Positions 9,397 to 19,202 of a stretch of DNA of 23,737 bases are shown one piece after another. This stretch comes from Chara braunii (lineage: Eukaryota; Streptophyta; Charophyceae; Charales; Characeae). Both the position numbers and the translations under genes were made by a program. The stretch lies in contig BFEA01000088.1 in the NCBI GenBank assembly GCA_003427395.1, positions 3,020,919 to 3,044,655 of the forward strand, written 5' to 3'. A model generated the notes under the pieces. That model had not been told where the DNA came from. It made no database searches and saw only the letters and a list, made by a program, of their open reading frames with translations. Position 1 is the first letter of the stretch, and every line of letters starts with the position of its first letter.

Positions 9397-9544
9397 CCAA
9401 GTGTCAGTTGACACGCGTTTTGAGGGGTTAATCGTTCGGCGCCAGATAATTGTGAATGTGATTGTGAGACCTACCCTACTTTGCACCTTGTGGAGAGGAA
9501 GGCTAGGCGCGTTTCGGCCTTTAGTGACGGACAAGCGCCTCTGA

Positions 9545-10250
9545 CCCTAGGAATGAGGCTCCATCATGAGCGGTTTGGAAACATGTCAAGGGGTTTGACT
9601 TCAACAATCGCCCTAGACCTCAATGTTCAACTATGAAAACTTAAAAAACAAAAGTAAAAAGTGATCTCCTTTTTCTCTCGACATAAATATATTCAATCAT
9701 TATATACGATTAAAGTAGACAATGCGTATATACAAAACATAAATATAACGAGGTTATAAAACATGAGGCGATCACTCTTACAATCACGGTGTGATTTTCT
9801 TCAAAATACACATGATTGCAAAAGAAGTTAAATTCAAACTTCGACTTACAAGGGCATACCTGCAATCACACCAAAAATTTAATCATCGACATACCACACA
9901 CTACACGGGGTCAACTTCAACCACTCTTTACACTCACACCCCTTTCCTTATTCACATAAATTCTAACCTTTGTCCAACCTTCCAGAAGAACACACTTCAT
10001 CCTTTTTTAGATTGTCATTTATTAAAAGTCCGGGTAAAAACCCAAAAATATATTTCAACCCACATGGGTTAAGACCTTAGGCTGAGTAGCGAGAATGAAT
10101 TAGAGTTGAGTCGGAAACCGACTTGTTAGAAAAAGATAACAGAAAATGATCCTCGTAGAATCATCTTAAAGCTAGTTAAGCTGCCACTTCCCCCAACAAC
10201 CGAAACCTCTCGACCCTGTGAGTTAGTGTCGGATTCTATGGAGGTGCGGC
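9545..10250. other. AT-rich spacer, no gene seen
   Basis: Short frames only. A perfect 6-bp hairpin (AGTCGG-AAA-CCGACT) lies at 10109-10123. Nothing else could be assigned. Confidence 0.4.
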
Positions 10251-10289
10251 GACCGTTCGTCACCGACGGGTTAAATCCTTCCATTTGAA

Positions 10290-10530
10290 AACCACAACTC
10301 TGGCGATTTTTCGTGCACATAAAATTCTTCAAAAATTCTGAAAATTTGAAGGTTCGTAGATTAGATCGTGTGATCCTTTAAGAAAAAATATAATAAACAA
10401 AATTATTTCAATCGTTAAATAATTGTCGCGTCGATTCGTTGCATTTTTTTTTTTTTTACGTAAATTCAATTTTTGCCATTCACCCGATTTTTCAGTCTAT
10501 ACTACCGATACCCCTTATGAAACGGCGCTA
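10290..10530 (+). repeat. Dispersed AT-rich repeat, copy 1
   Basis: This stretch aligns by eye, in the same orientation and at roughly 60-65 percent, with 21365-21580. Shared landmarks in order are CGATTTTTC, TCTGAAAAT, CGTAGATT, AAAAATAT(A/T)ATAA, a CG-rich TCG..ATTCG patch, GCATTTT, and a TTGCCATTCACC or CTGGCACTCCCC phrase. Such paired patches are common in long terminal repeats, but LTR ends could not be defined. Confidence 0.5.
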
Positions 10531-10710
10531 CCAATCCCAAACGTTTTTGACATCGGGGGGAGTGTCAGTTTAAGCCACGAGATAATATGAATAAAAATTA
10601 TCCGCAACACAGCATAGGTAAGTGCCCAAACTATACTTGAGTGAATACGAAACACTCCTACTTGTTTGTATATTATCAGGTTTCTTATTATGTACACGAC
10701 TCTTGATTAA

Positions 10711-11125
10711 GCCAAACTGAAGCCACATTGCTTAGTCACCAGTCTAAACCTCCTTCATAAAAACAAGTAGTTGAATTTGGCTGAAACCACATTACCCAAA
10801 TCTTAAACTCGTTCAATAAGCAAATCAACACAATAACAACAACCAAACATGACAGAAGTGACATTGTCCGGCTGGGGTAAGAACAAAACGACATAGGATA
10901 GTCAGCTAAGCCAAACCGAAGCCACATTGCCTAGCTGCATGACTAACAACTTACAGAGGTTTGGTAATCACACATGGACGAAGCCACATTGTCTGACTGT
11001 CAAGAAAACTAAACATTACAACAACTAGTACTGACCAAAGCTTCATTACCTGATTGCAAAGAAGGTAAATTAACAAATACTACAACAACTTAACATGATC
11101 AAAAACACATTGTCTAGTCGAGGAG
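10711..11125. repeat. Decayed tandem repeat, period about 56-71 bp, seven cores
   Basis: The core GAAGCCACATTGCCTAG recurs in decayed form at about 10719, 10783, 10853, 10918, 10979, 11035 and 11099. Preserved parts include CCAAACTGAAGCCACATTGC, CCGAAGCCACATTGCCTAG and GACGAAGCCACATTGTCTG. Between cores lie A-rich, ACAACAAC-like linkers. The even spacing argues for an old satellite or minisatellite block. No open frame runs through it. Confidence 0.7.
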
Positions 11126-11613
11126 GAAACAAAATAAATAAAGGAAACCGAATCAACGCAAAAGAAACTACCTTCCTCCCACCTTCCCCAAATTCACCCC
11201 TTTAAGTACGAATTTCAGGTAGCAATCCAAAGTAAGATTCACATAAGTTTTTCATTTACGTTATCTGATTAATTACATGAAAGAATCGGTAAAACATAAG
11301 GTTGCATGCATACATTTCAGTCAGATTAGAGAGATGTAATAAATAAGGGTAAAGTGGGTTCACATAAGGCATAAATATGGTATATCTGTCTGTTCTCTGC
11401 CTCCAAAACTCCTCCTAAGTCCCGACAGAGCTCCCAAAATCGGTGGGTAGACCTCCCAGAAGGTCTTGTTGAGGTCTTGTGGGTTGTAATCCCACGTGCT
11501 GCCTTCCTCTCCAAACTCTGATTATACTTTAGAGTAAGAAGGGCAGAAATGGGGGGTTTCAAACTCTCGAGATATAAGAAGGGGCCAACTCAACTCGCAT
11601 GAGAAGACCTTGA
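11126..11613. other. AT-rich spacer with one minus frame
   Basis: A minus frame at 11326-11562 (78 codons) has mixed composition (KYNQSLERKAARGI, STHRFWELCRDLGG) but no recognisable domain. It may be a decayed coding fragment. Confidence 0.3.
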
Positions 11614-12109
11614 TACCTTTAATGCCCGAGGGCCCCGCAGTGGCGGTCAAAGCATTATGAAGTTGGTTGAACCACAACTAAATCGCAAGTACCAACTTCC
11701 TTACAATTCCCCAAGTCGCAACGTTGTTCCCTCTGACCAAGCCACAGTCACGCAGTTTAGAAAGGTTGTGTTCAAATAGAAAACACACATTTGCTTTATT
11801 ATAGATGGAGGTAAATCACAAAAAGATTTTAAAAAGTTGCGCTCACCACAGTCATGCAAGGTACCTTTAATGCCTGGGGGGCCCGCAATAGCGGTCAAAG
11901 CGTTATGAAGTTGGTTGAACCACAACTGAATCGCAGGTAGCAACCTCCTTACAGTTTTCCAAGTCACGACGTTGTTCCCTTTGACCAAGCCACAGTCGCG
12001 CTGTCTAGAAAGGTTGCGTTCAAATAGAAAACACTCATGTGTTTTATCATTGATGAAGGTAAATCACAACCAAACTTAACAAAGTTGTGCTCACCACAGC
12101 TGTGCGTAG
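11614..12109. repeat. 248-bp direct tandem duplication
   Basis: Copy A (11614-11861) and copy B (11862 to about 12109) both start TACCTTTAATGCC. Both continue through GCGGTCAAAGC.TTATGAAG, GTTGGTTGAACCACAACT and GACCAAGCCACAGTC, and end near GCTCACCACAG. Identity is roughly 80-85 percent by eye, so the duplication is not recent. On the minus strand a frame in copy B (QLWFNQLHNALTAIAGPPG) reads like protein, and copy A carries the same phrase broken by stops. The period is not a multiple of three. Confidence 0.9.
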
Positions 12110-12350
12110 CAGCTAGGCACCGTACTAGCGCACAAAGTCAAATGTCATAAATCACCGTACCGCACAACACGCCCTGTGAAAGCAGCAATCGTACGCAACA
12201 ATACACCGCATAAAGCACAACAAGTGCAACAATGCGTTTGCGCAACAAGCTCAACAAAATAACAAAATGTAACAGATTACACAACAAAACACAACAGCAA
12301 ACGCAACAAAGCACTGCAAAGCAGTGATGCACAACAGAAACATTGTAAAC
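12110..12350. other. CAACA/GCAACA-rich low-complexity stretch
   Basis: The plus strand is dominated by CAACA, GCAACA and ACAACA phrases without a fixed period. The minus strand reads as TTG and TGT runs and yields Cys/Leu/Val frames that are compositional. A small inverted patch, CTGCAAAGCAG, lies near 12,315. Confidence 0.5.
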
Positions 12351-13080
12351 AAAATTGACCACTACGTCGAACTTCGCCTTGCAGGAAGTTGTACAACAAA
12401 AGTTGATAGCTCAGTTGAATAAATGTTGTTAGCAGTAATTCGTCGTCAAACTTCTCATGACAGATAGTGTTCGGCAGACTATGCACTCATAAAGGGTCCC
12501 GTCACCCCTTCCAACCTTCTAAAGTGCTTATTGTTTCATTCTTTCTCTTCGTAATTTTATTCCTAAACTAATTGTATCTGTTCTTCGAAATTTTCTTCCA
12601 TGCTTCATAAGTCACTGGAATTAAGTCTTATTCCACTTTCTTCTTTTGTCTGGCTAGTTATGCCTTCTCGTCATAGATAGACTGAATGACAATTTTTTGC
12701 AACCAATTGAAGGTTTCATTATCATTGCAACTTTCTTTCTTGACATAAGGATGATTATCATAAATATCTTATTCCAAAAAATGAATCAGTACCACACAGA
12801 TAGTTGTACTGCTAGAATGATAGGTCATAAAATGCTCGTGCTTATAGGGAAACATATCTTTAATGGTAAATCTATGAAGTTTATTCAATGAACCTTTAAA
12901 TAACATTTCTCATTGAGAAGTTTTTCTACTTTTGATTTGTTTTTTTCTTTCTCAGTTTTCAAGGATGTCAAAGGTTCATATGACATACCTTTGACCAAGC
13001 CTGATTCTCTTCATCAACTAGTGTTAATCTTCTTCTCCAGTCCAAGGTAGTACCTCATACATGAAGAGATTAAATACAGT
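12280..13080 (-). pseudogene. Decayed protein-like frame of unknown family
   Basis: One fixed minus frame (codon first bases at multiples of three) reads like protein for about 265 codons but contains about eleven stops. Typical stretches are TVFNLFMYEVLPWTGEED, HRFTIKDMFPYKHEHFMTYH, DIYDNHPYVKKESCNDNE, TFNWLQKIVIQSIYDEKA and DLIPVTYEAWKKISKNRYN. The stops (for example 13026-13024, 12978-12976, 12771-12769, 12630-12628, 12570-12568, 12504-12502) are each one C-to-T change from Gln or Arg codons, as expected if methylated cytosines decayed. Any TAA, TAG or TGA can be explained that way, so the argument is suggestive only. The open 69-codon piece at 12277-12486 is its last part and runs into low-complexity sequence. 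No family is recognised. Stop density is only somewhat below chance. Confidence 0.35.
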
Positions 13081-13640
13081 TAGCGAATGAGATCTTCAAA
13101 AGAATAAAGACTCAATAAGGATAGTAAAGTGTATATGAGAATTAAGACATTCTAACAGTTCTCATGCCCTAATAAAAACTCAAAGACTGATGTTGACTCA
13201 AACTCATTCCGGACACAAAACGTTTTTATGTCCCTGACAACGACGTCATTTTTATTGCACTTTTTCCTATTAGACCGTTCTCGACGGTCGAAAAGACAAC
13301 AGGCTGTCATGCGGGATTTTTTATGAATTTTTGCAATAAATTAATAATTAATACAAATTTCTTCCTGTTGCATTTGTCTGGCTTCGAGCGAGACCATTCA
13401 ATTGCGGTTTACACCGGTCCCCGTTTTAAGGAATCTTTGATTGTGATTCGGAACAACCAATGCAATTATGCAATTAATAAATTAAAATAAAATGCATAGC
13501 ACATCATAATTATCAATTTAGAAATTTGAGAATTGTGACATGACTAGCAAAACAACATATCGTCAAACAATATCAATAAAACAAGATCAAGATCAACTTG
13601 ACTAAAGACAAAGGCAAAATGAATGAGGGAAGGTGAAAAC
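13081..13640. other. AT-rich spacer
   Basis: No frame worth reporting. A perfect 6-bp hairpin (GACCGT-TCTCG-ACGGTC) lies at 13273-13289. The minus frame of the preceding entry may reach into this region, but stops become dense. Confidence 0.4.
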
Positions 13641-14157
13641 TCATAATAACCTAAGAAGGTACAAGTGAAAAGACATGGTCAACACTCGACAAGTGTCCTC
13701 ACTTTCCCTCTCAGGTCTCATCCCCGATCTCTCATTTGACAATGTTTCTCGTGTGCATCGAACCAAGTCTATGTGCTCCTTGAGGTTGTGGCCTAGTGAC
13801 GTAAAGTCACTTAAAACCCATGAGTTCCGAATAGGTTCATCCAAGGTCAAAGATTTGAAAGTCAAGCATAACACAAAACTCCTCCCACAAAGTAGGGAGA
13901 TATAACTTGGAAAAGATCCCTCGCCTTAGATGTCGGAACTCTGATGATTCAGTGACTGCCTCATAGTCAAACTCAACTGGTGAGACATACCTTTTGGCTG
14001 AGAGACGGTTAACGGGGGCCCAAATATTCGTCGTTTTCGTTGGCAATTTCGGTGTGAATTTCATCAAAAATTTTAAAAACAAACAATATGAGACCATAGT
14101 GCAAACATCAAAAAGCGAAACAGGTAAAAAAAAACGAAAACAAAAACAAAAACACAC
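13641..14157 (-). pseudogene. Two overlapping minus frames, likely one decayed coding segment
   Basis: Frame one (13837-14157, 106 codons) contains APVNRLSAKRYVSPVEFDYE, then SSEFRHLRRGIFSKLYLPTL, then WEEFCVMLDFQIFDLG. Frame two (13641-13874, 77 codons) overlaps it and carries DEPIRNSWVLSDFTSLGHN, then LKEHIDLVRCTRETLSNERS. Both read like protein, and a frameshift near 13,850 would join them. The N-terminal end of frame one is A/T-run-derived (CFCFCFRFF) and probably not real. Neither matches a domain I recognise. Confidence 0.35.
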
Positions 14158-14252
14158 TATGAAACCCTAACACAAAGACACTGTCCGAGTCAAAATGAAG
14201 CGTCCAACGAATTCAACAAAATGCCAACTTTTTCATTATTGATCCAAACATG

Positions 14253-14678
14253 TCAAAACTGCACACATGACGTATCCAAAAGCACATGTATATCACACAA
14301 AAAGAAGAAGAAAAAAAAAAGCAAAAAATCAGCACAATATGACAGTTTCAGTGCAATTCGGTGCAAAATTCGTCGAAAATAACACCCCTGGTTAACCACG
14401 TGTGTTTTGGCTACATCAACCAGATCACCCCAGTAAGAACCATCAATAAGGTAGAAAGGGACCAGAGGCCTAGGGTAGCCAGAGTATAGCTTATGACCAA
14501 AACTATGAATCAACAATGTTTTCCCATGAAACACCCCTGCTCTCTCTTCAACATACTGTGCTGCTGTAACCCAAACTGAGTCAAAATGTTCATGAGTCTC
14601 CCTCCCTTTCTTCACATACATCCATAGATCTTGGATAGTTCCCTCTACAGACTCGATGAGGACCACGAAGATTGACAA
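14253..14678 (-). CDS. Unknown protein fragment, open frame of about 141 codons
   Basis: The first two thirds look like genuine coding sequence: VLIESVEGTIQDLWMYVKKG, then HFDSVWVTAAQYVEERAGVF, then KLYSGYPRPLVPFYLIDG and SYWGDLVDVAKTHVVNQG. Aromatic, charged and hydrophobic residues are balanced and no simple repeat explains the openness. The final third (after about residue 110) runs through a poly-Phe patch made by a plus-strand AAGAAGAAG/A-run and is not trustworthy. No ATG gives a clear start; the listed start is a non-ATG codon, so this is more likely an exon or fragment. It lies in a minus-strand neighbourhood with other decayed frames, so an old transposon body is a reasonable guess. 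I recognise no catalytic motif. Confidence 0.35.
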   Translation of the reverse strand: MSIFVVLIESVEGTIQDLWMYVKKGRETHEHFDSVWVTAAQYVEERAGVFHGKTLLIHSFGHKLYSGYPRPLVPFYLIDGSYWGDLVDVAKTHVVNQGCYFRRILHRIALKLSYCADFLLFFFFFFLCDIHVLLDTSCVQF

Positions 14679-15044
14679 ATGTACTTATCCGAAACCGATT
14701 CCACTGACATACTAGTATTATAAAACATCCTTGCCTTCGTTTTTTTTTTTTTGCGACATGATCATTATTGTTACGACTGCTCATACTTCGATGCTTGCCA
14801 GGTGGCTTGATGCTGAACAAGAGGTACTAACAGTCAAAACAAACGTTTTTAGTAAGACGGGTATGAAGCATTCTTTCAGGGGCTCTACTCATGAACTCGC
14901 TGTCAATATCAGTTGTGATTGGTTCTCGTGTTGTATGGGTGGTGAGTGAGTGCGGCATGGTTGGCTAGAGACCCTCATATAGATCATGGCTTTTCTGCAT
15001 TGTATGTCACTTCTCACTACTAGTCCCTCATGCCACATGTTTAG

Positions 15045-15290
15045 TTATCTCCTCATCATTGAAGATACAGTGCACTCTATAGTAGTTGACGTTGCCCTAA
15101 GTAGGAAGGTATGACTTATGTCCTCTATATATTTTCCTCGTACCCATGTGTGTCCACGTCGTTCTCTCGCAGTCCACAACCACCTCATGGACTCAACTAC
15201 TTTGCTTACAGCACAACGACTCACGCAAGGTATGATGACGATAACCAAGTCATCGTCATGTAGATCGAAAAGACCACGTAGATCTCCCAA
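15045..15290 (-). pseudogene. Open frame of 81 codons, likely fragment of a decayed coding region
   Basis: The frame reads LRGLFDLHDDDLVIVIIPC, then VSKVVESMRWLWTARERRGH, then TWVRGKYIEDISHTFLLR. Its upstream continuation in the same frame (VYDIVAMTDNERKCNAVMQ, about 15,295-15,355) is protein-like and separated by a single stop. It lies between the fragments at 14253-14678 and 15524-16240 on the same strand. No domain is recognised. Confidence 0.35.
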
Positions 15291-15523
15291 TGAAGTTTAA
15301 CTTTGCATGACCGCATTACATTTCCTCTCGTTGTCTGTCATTGCCACAATGTCATATACTTCGTGCCTTCATCCGCAGTACCGTGACTTAAGCGGAGGGA
15401 GTGGCGTCAACTAATGAGTCATCGTGTAGCCCTCACCGAAAAAATCCCCCTTCTTGCTCTGTCTTATGTCTATGCTAGTACCCCGCGCGTACCTTTCATT
15501 ATTGCCCACTGCCTCGTAACCGC

Positions 15524-16240
15524 TTAGTAGTCTCTGCCTTTTAGCTGACGCGAGCTGGTCTCAGGGTCGTCTTCCATTGACTCCGCGGTTGGGTGATCAC
15601 GCTGCAATTCAGCCCACCAGTGCCAGGATTGGGTTTTCGGATCACTGGCTTCGGACTCGACCTCTAAGTCCCGGTCCAGGTGGTCTTGTTCCTGCTAAGT
15701 AGTCCATGTTGAAGTCTCTTCCTCGTGGTAAGTTATTGTGACCTGCAACGCAACGGTCACCTCGTCTCGCTTACATCTTTGCTTAGCTTGGTTTCGGGTC
15801 TCAAAGACAACTCCCTACACTAGTATATCCTCCCTCATCTCCCGCCCCTTGCTACCGTAAGCATTAATTTTCAATTCCACTAGCTTGTCGTAGTTACTGT
15901 AGTTCAGGCTAGTGTCCACTACAGCTCCCCGTTCGTCCTTAGTTTCCCAACTTCAAAATAATTTTATGTGTCTGGGCCTGTACCCGTGAAAACGAGTTTG
16001 ATGCGTTATAAGCGCCTAACAAATATCTTATCCAGTACAACTGTTAATTCCCTGTTTAACACGCGCATCACAAGTATAGCAGTGAGCCATTGGACGCAGA
16101 TGCGACTTATGCGTTTCGTCTCGCCGCGCCACTTTTTACAAAACAGTGTAGTGGTAACATAGGCATACCATATACCTACTGACCAGTAACAAGCCGGTTT
16201 GGCAGCTATCCTGTTATAAAGTTCGAAAATAATGTAACCC
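15524..16240 (-). pseudogene. Decayed protein-like frame, acidic C-terminal part, unknown family
   Basis: A single minus frame reads as protein for about 235 codons with stops at 16138-16136, 16030-16028, 16018-16016, 15955-15953, 15817-15815 and 15697-15695, ending at 15526-15524. The best stretches are ETHKSHLRPMAHCYTCDARV, ALITHQTRFHGYRPRHIKLF, SWETKDERGAVVDTSLNYSN, YDKLVELKINAYGSKGREMR, and an acidic stretch with ESEASDPKTQSWHWWAELQR. From 15,952 to 15,527 there are about 140 codons with only two stops, whereas a neighbouring frame on the same strand has more than ten. Each stop is a single C-to-T step from Gln or Arg. No family was recognised. A decayed retroelement or transposon gene is possible. 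Confidence 0.4.
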
Positions 16241-16760
16241 CTACGTTTTACACAAGTGATTCAAGTAGGCTCCTATAGTAATAAATAAAATAAAAAAACT
16301 TTGCATAATAGTATTTTTTAATAATAAGAACTTAGGATTTCAACGGTTATAAAACGAGTATGCCTCTTTATGATCAACACTTGCATCCTTTTGATTTAGC
16401 TTGAAAAAATTGCAAACTTCAGTACGAAGTGGTCCCATAATGGGATACCAACTGATCTTTTCCTCCCATCAAAGGAGGCAATCGGACTACCCTTGATACC
16501 TGTGTCTGATGGTAAGGAGGGGGCTCATGATCGTTCGCGGGCGTGATGAACTTCCCACCAAAGCGGTCGCGGGTGCCCCTATTTTCGAGCCTTACAACGC
16601 GATGTTCAACAGATCGTGCCCACAGTAAATGAGACACGAAAAGTCGGGCCAGTCTAGGTCGCCCGCTTGTAATCATGGTTCAAATATGAACCGTTCATTC
16701 TCCCGGGAAGTGACAAAAAGGGAAAACTAAGTTAAACTTTGAAAAGAAAAAACCAATACC
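16241..16760. other. AT-rich then mixed spacer
   Basis: The first half is AT-rich with A-runs. An 85-codon minus frame at 16419-16676 has no recognisable domain. No RNA gene was recognised; a GGTTCAAATATGAACC palindrome lies at 16677-16692. Confidence 0.35.

Positions 16761-16819
<59 letters not shown>
16761..16819. repeat. (AAT)n microsatellite
   Basis: About 19 uninterrupted AAT units. They give a poly-Ile run on the minus strand that should not be called protein. Confidence 0.98.
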
Positions 16820-16821
<2 letters not shown>

Positions 16822-17098
16822 GAAAAAAGAAAAGAAAGGAAACATAACGTCGCTAGACCATCTGCAGTTATCAAATTGATCAAGTACTAAAAGAACGTTG
16901 TAATATCATAAAATGATATATGTGAAAAAAAAAAAAACATATACAATATAAAATATATATACAATATACTTGCCGCAAAAATGATTGTTGTGTCAGTGTG
17001 AGAAAAAAATTATACGCATCCTTTAAAATTAGCTATTTTCATGAGGCTGATCTTTAACTGTCATCCAAGCACAAATTCCTTCATTAAGTAAGATACTC
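16820..17098. other. AT-rich flank of the transposon
   Basis: Contains A-runs and ATATAT strings. No gene was seen. Confidence 0.5.
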
Positions 17099-17101
17099 TT
17101 G
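17099..17101. repeat. Target-site duplication, left copy (TTG)
   Basis: TTG immediately precedes the left terminal inverted repeat, and the same three bases follow the right one at 19222-19224. A 3-bp duplication is the hallmark length for PIF/Harbinger elements, although TAA or TTA is the usual sequence. Confidence 0.65.
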
Positions 17102-17120
17102 GGGGCTCGTTAGACACTCC
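17102..17120 (+). repeat. Left terminal inverted repeat of the Harbinger-like element
   Basis: Nineteen bases that match the right end with one mismatch, starting GGGGCTCGTTAGAC. Confidence 0.9.
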
Positions 17121-17542
17121 TCGGGCGCGTAATTTCCCCAAGGAAAATTTCGTTCCCCCTGTTCTCGAGGATGAAAACGAAAAAAAGAAGTGAAAATATA
17201 TCCTTGGGGAATCCTTGGGACGTTCTTGGGCTACAACCATTTGGTGGCATTTCCCAAGGGTCCTCCCGAGGTCCCTTGGAGGTCAAGGATCCGCGATAAT
17301 CGGAGCGGCAACGGCGCCTGTCATCGGCAAGAAATTTTCGTCAGCTGGTCCATTGGAGTTTCTACCGGGCAGCACATGGACATCTTGGGTCTTCAATGTT
17401 TGGCTTCCAAGAACCCTACGCCAACGGTAACCGTTGGTGACCGGCCCTGATGTCATCGGCCAGTGTTCTCCCTCGCAGTGCGTGTTGCCAAACGGAAAGG
17501 GGTCGAACGATCGGCAAATTTGAATAGTTCAGTCGATCCCCC

Positions 17543-17938
17543 TTGCTTCGATTGCCCATTGTATTCCACGACAAAAAACATTACAAGGCGTTTTGTCCCA
17601 TGCGGTGGTCTACAGTTTGCAACCCTCTTCATCGCCGTTTGCTGGAGGTGTACCGTCGTCGTCTAGCTATTGCCCTTCCCCACTTGCCTTTCACGGTTGA
17701 CGTCTTTCGAAGGCTGCCGCTGCTGCTCCTGGTCATCCTTTTTCTTGTCCATGTCGTCTTCTTCCACGCCTACATCCTCGGCAGGGTGCATGGACGTACA
17801 CGTAAGAGGCGGTCTGCGAAGAAGGACGTCAGCATGGACGAGCGGCAGACGAAGAGGTCTTCAATGGACCACTCCAGAAGCCACTGCGCCGACCACGGCT
17901 CGACTCACGGTGCAAGGGTGTACGACCCGTTAAAGTGA
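17543..17938 (+). other. 131-codon plus frame inside the transposon, probably a shadow
   Basis: The frame has an ATG and a hydrophobic patch (LPLLLLVILFLVHVVFFHAY) that would look like a membrane segment. The opposite strand over the same bases reads as an acidic, charged tail, which fits the end of a Harbinger transposase better and would produce the hydrophobic patch by complementarity. I therefore do not call this frame a gene. Confidence 0.4.
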
Positions 17939-18032
17939 GTGTGTCGTATGCTGTCCTCTACCGTTTGCTCCTTTCATTGCGCCGTTCGGTGAACCTTCAG
18001 CGTCATCGTAGAATTATGACCCTATCGTACGT

Positions 18033-18158
18033 ATTGTTGATGGCCGACCTCTATTGAAGGTTGCCACTGCTGCTGCTAGTCACAAACTTGCTTGTTGTGG
18101 TCCTACCGTTCCACATGTGCTTCCTCTATTATTGATGGCCGACCTCTATCAAAGGCCT
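18033..18158. repeat. Short direct repeat around GATGGCCGACCTCTAT
   Basis: The phrase TTGATGGCCGACCTCTAT.AAGG occurs at about 18038-18061 and again at about 18134-18157, 96 bases apart, both inside the transposon. The second copy lies in the transposase frame. The first lies just beyond its stop, so a partial duplication may have helped break the gene. Confidence 0.7.
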
Positions 18159-18633
18159 CCAACAGAGAAGACGCGGGATCGACACCGACTGCAGTCGATA
18201 TCGACATTGGCAGCACATCCTGCGGGCGGTCGTCCACACTGGATGCAATCGCCATCGTCCGAAAGACACGTGGCGACATACGCATCTTCTCCCAGAAGTA
18301 CTCCTCCGTTGCATCATCGCATTGCCTGAGATCCTCCCACGCCCCGCTCGTCCTCCTTTTCATCCACCACCTCGGTGTCACTCATGGAAGAACACTGCAA
18401 CCCATGGCGCAGCAAACCTGAACTGCAGCCTCGGTGATGGCCACGGTATCCAGCCCTTCAACCGGGACTTGATGAAGCTTTTTCCTCCTCCATGCACGGA
18501 TCTGCGCTCTCATTCTGCCCAATGCCCTCTCCTGTTGACAACGAAAGAGCACGGCCATCTTCTCGATCGTCATCAACTTCGCATGTCCGTCGTCGCTGCC
18601 ACCCTCCATCGACACGTGTGTTGCAATGCTCAT
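18103..18633 (-). pseudogene. Harbinger transposase N-terminal part, interrupted by TGA and truncated
   Basis: From the ATG at 18633-18631 the frame reads a basic, helical N-terminus (MSIATHVSMEGGSDD, then ALGRMRAQIRAWRRKK) and the phrase EAAVQVCCAMGCSVLP. It then meets an in-frame TGA (18384-18382). In the same frame it resumes with TPRWWMKRRTSGAWEDLRQC, then DDATEEYFWEKMRMSPRVFR, and stops at 18105-18103. The W-W..RR....W..L...DD....YF...RM....F pattern is the segment ahead of the helix-turn-helix in PIF/Harbinger transposases, which cut and paste DNA at the terminal repeats. What follows RVFR no longer fits the family, and the DDE nuclease (normally another 200 or more residues) is absent. 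This is a non-functional remnant inside a TIR-bounded element, which supports the element's classification. Confidence 0.75.
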
Positions 18634-19083
18634 GAACCACGAAAATACAACAACCTACCAACTCGCTACGACCACGGGAACCTCAGCGCCAAGTCCCCGA
18701 CGACGTTCCATGCGTGTGCTCGACTCAACACATAGGCGCGGCGGCATGCAAAGGCAATTATGGCGATGGACCTTCGCGGGGCACTCACAAATTCGTGACG
18801 ACGTACGAGGACTACACTGCGCCGCTGCAAATGCCCGTTTCCACCGTCACAGATATGGATGCTACCTGCCCCGCGTTGCCGTCGTGACGTCCAACACCCA
18901 ATTTGAAATTTGATTTTCGAACGGGGAGGTCCATTGCTTTTTAAGTTTTTTTTTTTTTTCCGGTTGCCAGCGCCTTTCAAAATTTCCCGCCTCCAGCAGC
19001 TGGACCACACCGTAGCAAGACGGACGTCACCCAATGGACCAAGGCATTGCCCCCCCCACGGTTGACTATAATATTATGAAAAT

Positions 19084-19097
19084 GGCCGCCGGCGGCC
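19084..19097. repeat. 14-bp perfect GC palindrome in the transposon
   Basis: GGCCGCCGGCGGCC is its own reverse complement and lies about 125 bases inside the right end. Possible structural or protein-binding site; function unknown. Confidence 0.8.
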
Positions 19098-19202
19098 GAA
19101 AGAAATCATCCGTGGGAGACCACCCAAGGATAGGTGAAACGATGGTGGGAATTTCCTTCAAAACCCCCAAGGAAACTTCCTTGGGCCCCGAGGACGCCCC
19201 AA

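Noticed and set aside
10711-12109. Regularly spaced repeats considered as a CRISPR array
   Set aside because: Repeats are diverged, spacing is uneven and the setting is eukaryotic; there are no cas genes. A decayed tandem repeat and a simple duplication explain it.
14161-14171. CCCTAA string as telomere-like sequence
   Set aside because: Only one unit is present, which is expected by chance.
16695-16883. Poly-Ile protein on the minus strand
   Set aside because: Translation of the AAT microsatellite.
17543-17938. Plus-strand protein with a hydrophobic membrane-like segment in the transposon
   Set aside because: The opposite strand encodes an acidic tail over the same bases, which would generate the hydrophobic stretch by complementarity.
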